Of a stretch of 64,000 nucleotides of DNA, positions 60,297 to 64,000 are shown in pieces; position 1 is the stretch's first letter; every line of letters begins with the position of its first letter. Both the position numbers and the translations under genes were made by a program. The DNA comes from JAVBWI01 sp036677445 (GTDB taxonomy: Bacteria > Bacillota > Clostridia > Christensenellales > CAG-138). The stretch is taken from NCBI GenBank assembly GCA_036677445.1, contig JAVBWI010000026.1, positions 177,285 through 241,284 of the forward strand, written 5' to 3'. The notes below the pieces were generated by a model. It was not told the origin of the DNA and did no database searches. It saw nothing but the letters and a program-made list of their open reading frames with translations.

Positions 60297-61322
60297 ATGG
60301 ATACACAGATGAAATGGATTGAATTTGCCGTATATACCACGGATGCGGGGCTGGATATGGTATGCGGGGCGCTTAGTACCGCGGGCGTGGAACAATTTTC
60401 AATAGAAGAAAGCAGTGAACGCGTGTCGGCCTTTTTACGGCACACAGCGCCTTATTGGGATTTTGCGGACGCCGTGGCATTGGCCGCGCAAAACGGCCCC
60501 TGTGTAAAGGCGTATATTGCGGATATACCCGAAAACCAGCCTCTGCTTGCATCTGCCCGAGCCGCTATCGAGCGGTTGCGCGGCATACCGGCGGATATCG
60601 ACATAGGGCCGTTGACGGTGTGGGAGTCCGGTATGGATGAAGAGGATTGGGCGAACAACTGGAAGCGGTATTACAAGCCCACGCCCATAGGAGAGCGCCT
60701 GTTAATCTGCCCCTCCTGGGAAGCGGGGACGCTTACGCCCGCGCTGACCCATGGGCGCACGGTGGTGCTGATGGACCCGGGCATGGTGTTTGGCACAGGC
60801 GCGCACCATACCACGCGCATGTGCCTGGAGGTGCTGGGGCGGCAGGTGCGTTCCGGCGATACAATATTGGATCTGGGCTGCGGCAGCGGCATATTGGCCA
60901 TCGCCGCGCTGCTTTTGGGCGCGAGAAACGCGCTGTGCGTGGATATCGACCCCGTTGCGGAGCGGGTGGTGCGGGACAATATCGATATGAACGGAATTGA
61001 CCCCACCCGGTGCGGCATTCGTGTTGGCAACATACTGGCGGATACCGCCTTGCAGAACAGCATAGGCACGGGGTATGATATCGTGGCGGCCAATATCGTG
61101 GCGGATGTGGTCATAGCCCTCTGTCCGCTTGTAAAGAACTTTGTGAAACAGCAAGGGCTGTTCCTTTGCTCGGGCATTATCGACGAGCGCGCGGAAGAGG
61201 TGCGGGCGGCGCTTATATCGGCAGGCTTTACGGTACTCGAAAAGCTGCGTTCGGCAGAGGAAACCCCCGAAGGCAGCTCTCAGCAGTCGGGCTGGGTAGC
61301 GTTTTTAACGCGCAGGCTGTAA
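60297..61322 (+). CDS. prmA: Ribosomal protein L11 methyltransferase PrmA
   Basis: Trimethylates ribosomal protein L11. The 341 residues have an N-terminal substrate-recognition domain (KWIEFAVYTTDAGLDMV), the DPGMVFGTGAHHTTRMCL signature, SAM motif I LDLGCGSGILAIAAL and the NIVADVVIAL motif. The start is ambiguous: ATG 60297 or ATG 60309 (MKWIEFAV, the usual family start); neither has a strong site. It heads prmA-rsmE-mtaB, an order shared with Bacillus downstream of dnaJ; dnaJ is absent here. Confidence 0.94.
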   Translation: MDTQMKWIEFAVYTTDAGLDMVCGALSTAGVEQFSIEESSERVSAFLRHTAPYWDFADAVALAAQNGPCVKAYIADIPENQPLLASARAAIERLRGIPADIDIGPLTVWESGMDEEDWANNWKRYYKPTPIGERLLICPSWEAGTLTPALTHGRTVVLMDPGMVFGTGAHHTTRMCLEVLGRQVRSGDTILDLGCGSGILAIAALLLGARNALCVDIDPVAERVVRDNIDMNGIDPTRCGIRVGNILADTALQNSIGTGYDIVAANIVADVVIALCPLVKNFVKQQGLFLCSGIIDERAEEVRAALISAGFTVLEKLRSAEETPEGSSQQSGWVAFLTRRL

Positions 61323-61356
61323 ACGATACTACGACCATATTGTTGGGGAGGACGCA

Positions 61357-62079
61357 ATGGATCGCTTCTTTATCGATCCCGCGGCAGTAACGGGTGATAC
61401 CGCCAGCATCACTGGCGAGGACGTAGCGCATATCACGCGCGTTCTGCGACTCCAAAGTGGCGATATCATCACCCTTTGCGACGGACATGCTTTGGAGTAT
61501 GCCGCGCGCATACGCAGCGCCGATAAGCAATCGGTGCAGGTTGATTTATTGGAACGGCATGCCTGTATTACGGAACCCGCCCATCATATCACACTGTATC
61601 AGGCGCTGCCCAAAATCGGCAAGATGGAAGTTATCGTGCAAAAATGCGTAGAGCTCGGCGTTTTTGCTGTTGTGCCGGTTACGACGGAACGCTGTGTGGT
61701 CAAGCCCGACGGGGAGTTCGAAAAAAAGCAAATCCGCTACCAGCGTGTGGCATACGAGGCGGCCAAGCAATCCCGGCGTGGCATTGTGCCGCAGGTCATG
61801 CCGCTTGCGGCGCTCGACGACTGTGATCTTACAGTCCATGAGCTGATATTGCTTGCCTATGAGGGAGAACGGCAGATTTCTCTCAAACAGGTGCTGAGGG
61901 GAACTCAAGCGCGGGATATTGCTTTGATCATCGGGCCGGAGGGCGGGTTTTCGCAAAGCGAGGCCGAGCGGATTACCGGGTGGGGGGCGAAAGCCGTGAG
62001 CCTGGGCTCCCGCATATTGCGTACGGAAACAGCGGGCATGTCCATGCTCGCAATGGTACTTTACGAATTGGAGGGCTAA
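61357..62079 (+). CDS. rsmE: 16S rRNA (uracil1498-N3)-methyltransferase RsmE
   Basis: SPOUT-type enzyme of 240 residues. An N-terminal PUA-like domain (FFIDPAAVTGDTASITGEDVAHI) precedes the knot with KMEVIVQKCVELGVFAVVPV, LIIGPEGGFSQSEAERI and SLGSRILRTETAGMSML. All canonical motifs are present. It is followed by the mtaB GTG after one base. Confidence 0.96.
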   Translation: MDRFFIDPAAVTGDTASITGEDVAHITRVLRLQSGDIITLCDGHALEYAARIRSADKQSVQVDLLERHACITEPAHHITLYQALPKIGKMEVIVQKCVELGVFAVVPVTTERCVVKPDGEFEKKQIRYQRVAYEAAKQSRRGIVPQVMPLAALDDCDLTVHELILLAYEGERQISLKQVLRGTQARDIALIIGPEGGFSQSEAERITGWGAKAVSLGSRILRTETAGMSMLAMVLYELEG

Positions 62080-62080
62080 T

Positions 62081-63370
62081 GTGCGGCGTGTCGCTTTCTT
62101 CACATTGGGCTGCAAGGTAAACCAGCAGGAAACGGACTCCATGCGGACGATGTTTGAGAATGCCGGGTACGAAACCGTACCCTTTGAATCCGCTGCGGAT
62201 GTCTACGTGATAAACACCTGCACCGTTACGCAGGTCAGCGATAAAAAATCCAGGCAGATGATTTCCCGGGCGCATGCGCACAATCCGGACGGGCTCATCG
62301 CCGTGGTTGGCTGCTATGCGCAGCGCGCGCCGGAGGAAGTGAAGAAGCTTCCCGGCGTGCGGCTGATTGTCGGCACGCAGCACCGTTCCCGTTTGGTGGA
62401 ACTGGTGGAAAGCGCGCGCGAACAGCGCAGCACGGTGGAGGATATCCAAAAGGCGCGCGCATTTGAAGCATTGCCGGCCGCCGCGCAAAATGTGCGGACA
62501 CGCACACAATTAAAAATTCAGGATGGCTGCGACCGCTACTGCAGCTACTGTATCATCCCCTACGCGCGCGGGCCGGTGCGTTCTCGTCCGTTGGAAGAGA
62601 TCAAGGCGGAACTGATGCGGCTGGGCCGATCCGGCTCGCCTGAAGTCGTTTTGACCGGCATCCATCTGATGAGCTATGGCAAGGACTTGCCGGATATGCC
62701 TACCCTTGCGGACGTTGTGGCGTTCGCGGCGGATGTGTCCGGCATCGGACGTATCCGCTTGGGGTCGCTGGAACCTGCGCTGGTGGATGGCGCCTTTGTA
62801 TCTGCGCTGGCCGCCGTACCTACGGATAAACTATGCCTGCAGTTCCATCTTTCCATGCAGAGCGGCAGCGAAACGGTGCTCCGGCGCATGCGCCGCCGTT
62901 ATACGCCCGCAGAATATGAAGAGGCGTCGCGGCGGCTTCGTGCGGTATTCCCGGATTGCGCGCTCACGACGGATGTGATTGCCGGTTTTCCCGGCGAGAC
63001 GGAAGCCGAGCACAATGAGACGCTGGCGTTTGTCGAGCGCATGGCATTCGCCCGCCTGCATGTATTTCCGTATTCCCGAAGGTCCGGCACAAAAGCGGCG
63101 GATATGCCGGGGCAGGTTGAAAAAGCGGAAAAAGATCGCCGCGCGCATGAATTGATCGCACTGGGCAAGCGGCTGGAGCAGGCGTATCTGCATGCCCGGA
63201 TAGGCAGCGAGCAGCTTGTGCTGGCGGAAGAAACCTTTGACGGGTATAGCGAGGGGTACGCTGGCAACTATATTCGTGTACGCTTTACAGGGGGCCGGTT
63301 GGGGATGCTGCAGCGCGTGCGCATCACCGGAATACAAAATAAAACCGCATTGGGCGAACCAATTTCGTAA
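62081..63370 (+). CDS. mtaB: tRNA t6A37 methylthiotransferase MtaB
   Basis: Radical-SAM enzyme forming ms2t6A in tRNA. The 429 residues have an N-terminal cluster domain (TLGCKVNQQETDSM, NTCTVTQVSD, VVGCYAQ), the radical-SAM motif with Cys150, Cys154 and Cys157 in DGCDRYCSYC, and a C-terminal TRAM domain. GTG is the start, six bases after GGAGGG. It belongs to the prmA-rsmE-mtaB translation-modification operon. Confidence 0.96.
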   Translation: MRRVAFFTLGCKVNQQETDSMRTMFENAGYETVPFESAADVYVINTCTVTQVSDKKSRQMISRAHAHNPDGLIAVVGCYAQRAPEEVKKLPGVRLIVGTQHRSRLVELVESAREQRSTVEDIQKARAFEALPAAAQNVRTRTQLKIQDGCDRYCSYCIIPYARGPVRSRPLEEIKAELMRLGRSGSPEVVLTGIHLMSYGKDLPDMPTLADVVAFAADVSGIGRIRLGSLEPALVDGAFVSALAAVPTDKLCLQFHLSMQSGSETVLRRMRRRYTPAEYEEASRRLRAVFPDCALTTDVIAGFPGETEAEHNETLAFVERMAFARLHVFPYSRRSGTKAADMPGQVEKAEKDRRAHELIALGKRLEQAYLHARIGSEQLVLAEETFDGYSEGYAGNYIRVRFTGGRLGMLQRVRITGIQNKTALGEPIS

Positions 63371-63411
63371 ACCATGCCGATAAAATGATCATAGTATAAG
63401 GAGGCGAAACT

Positions 63412-63756
63412 ATGGACGGCTGCATATTCTGCAAGATCGCGTCGGGGGATATCCCCAGTAAAAAGGCATATGAGGACGAACAGGTGCTGGCGTTTTTCGA
63501 CATCAACGCGCAGGCGCCTGTGCATGTGCTCATCATTCCCAAGAAGCACGTGGCTTCCGTTATGGAGCTTACCCCCGGAGACGACGCGCTGCTCTGCCAC
63601 ATGTTCCGTGTGGCGCAAAAGCTGGCGACGGAGCTGGGTGTTGCAGACAAAGGCTTCCGCCTTGTGTATAACACGGGCAAGGACGGCGGGCAGTCTGTGA
63701 TGCACATGCATATGCATCTTTTAGGCGGCAGGGAATTGGGCTGGCCGCCGGGCTGA
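63412..63756 (+). CDS. HIT family nucleotide hydrolase (HinT type)
   Basis: Small cytosolic nucleoside phosphoramidase-type protein of 114 residues. CIFCKIASGDIPSKKAYED starts the family, and the catalytic histidine triad is MHMHMHLLGG near the C-terminus. A Cys pair at the N-terminus is typical of bacterial HinT. AAGGAGGC precedes the ATG. A strong terminator follows. Confidence 0.95.
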   Translation: MDGCIFCKIASGDIPSKKAYEDEQVLAFFDINAQAPVHVLIIPKKHVASVMELTPGDDALLCHMFRVAQKLATELGVADKGFRLVYNTGKDGGQSVMHMHMHLLGGRELGWPPG

Positions 63757-63784
63757 GCGACGGCAAGTTGCATGAACTCGTTGC

Positions 63785-63822
63785 GGCAAATGCCCGTAAA
63801 CTCCTGTTTGCGGGCCTTTGCC
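63785..63822 (+). terminator. Terminator after the HIT gene
   Basis: Inner stem GCCCGTAAA/TTTGCGGGC with a six-base loop, extended by an outer GGCAAA/TTTGCC pairing that includes the T-run. Confidence 0.8.
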
Positions 63823-63873
63823 GGATATGCCTACTTTCTTCGTCGAATTCTAAAAGAAAATGTGAAAAAGCTG

Positions 63874-63902
63874 TTGACATAGACGAGCGTGTTTGCTACA
63901 AT
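63874..63902 (+). promoter_or_regulatory. Strong promoter at the right edge
   Basis: Consensus TTGACA (63874-63879), 17-base spacer and TACAAT (63897-63902). Confidence 0.88.
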
Positions 63903-63908
63903 AAACAA

Positions 63909-64000
63909 GCTGTCCCGCCCGAGAGGGGACGGAGCCGAGCCCGCCCGGTGGGCGAAAAAGCGAGGCGAAGTCCCAGTGAGCAAGGAAGCGTGAGGAAGTA
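63909..64000 (+). other. Leader of a gene beyond the window
   Basis: About 90 transcribed bases with GC-rich hairpins GTCCC/GGGAC (63912-63930) and GCCC/GGGC (63938-63953), ending in GAGGAAG, a possible ribosome binding site next to the window edge. A small ribosomal protein gene such as rpsU often follows the HIT gene in Firmicutes, but nothing coding is visible. Confidence 0.5.

Overview
The window is a gene-dense, GC-rich stretch of chromosome from an endospore-forming, diaminopimelate-type member of the Firmicutes (class Clostridia). Evidence for spore formation is the pair of sporulation sigma factors SigE and SigG, the YqfC/YqfD pair, the LonB protease, a LysM/GH18 spore-hydrolase relative and a spoVAC-AD-AE operon. 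MurE carries the DNPR motif of the meso-diaminopimelate enzymes. The pyruvate phosphate dikinase, the trigger factor-ClpP-ClpX-LonB-Lon-EngB run and the ctsR-mcsA-mcsB-clpC operon fit Clostridia. I cannot name genus or family from the sequence alone. There is no rRNA, recognisable tRNA, CRISPR array, transposase or prophage gene: this is core chromosome.

Layout. 1-1434: 3' part of sigE facing sigG tail to tail. 1753-9418: sporulation and RNA/ribosome maintenance run (yqfC, yqfD, phoH-like, pgpH, ybeY, cdd, era, yqzL-like, recO). 9568-12207: ppdK with its own promoter between two near-identical palindromes, followed by an intergenic tract made of consecutive hairpins. 12571-13821: a short homocysteine methyltransferase, divergent from tig-clpP-clpX (14030-17275). 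17347-23618: a LysM/GH18-like gene on the minus strand, then lonB, lon and engB. 23778-24946: a zinc-ribbon protein and a metallophosphoesterase. 25207-40151: division and cell-wall cluster mraZ, rsmH, ftsL, pbp, murE, mraY, murD, ftsW, murA, ftsQ, ftsA, ftsZ, without murF or murG. 40541-42797: two tiny ORFs and spoVAC-AD-AE. 43174-46442: an unrecognised gene, cstA, and a tetrahydrofolate riboswitch controlling a folate-type ECF S component. 46510-48504: an AMIN plus beta-propeller lipoprotein on the minus strand. 48730-53963: a DUF1697 gene and the CtsR-controlled protein-quality operon. 54189-57504: rpsI/rplM, an ABC importer pair and rpmB, mainly on the minus strand. 57690-63756: trmL, a VanW-type surface protein, prmA, rsmE, mtaB and a HIT protein. 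The window ends in the promoter and leader of a gene lying beyond it.

How they fit together. Most genes serve three programmes: the cell envelope and division (dcw cluster, VanW protein), proteolysis (ClpXP, ClpC/McsB, two Lon types) and sporulation. Regulation is unusually legible. I could read promoters directly for ppdK, tig/methyltransferase, lon, mraZ, ftsA, spoVA, folT, ctsR, rplM, rpmB and the final leader, several with palindromes or direct repeats on top of the promoter.

The most interesting unexplained signals are two tracts of tandem, mutually different perfect hairpins (12289-12569 and 53973-54166), the palindrome pair around the ppdK promoter, the long-range terminator-like leader between mraY and murD, and a GH18-like spore protein that has lost its catalytic acidic motif. 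No wholly new multi-gene system is evident.
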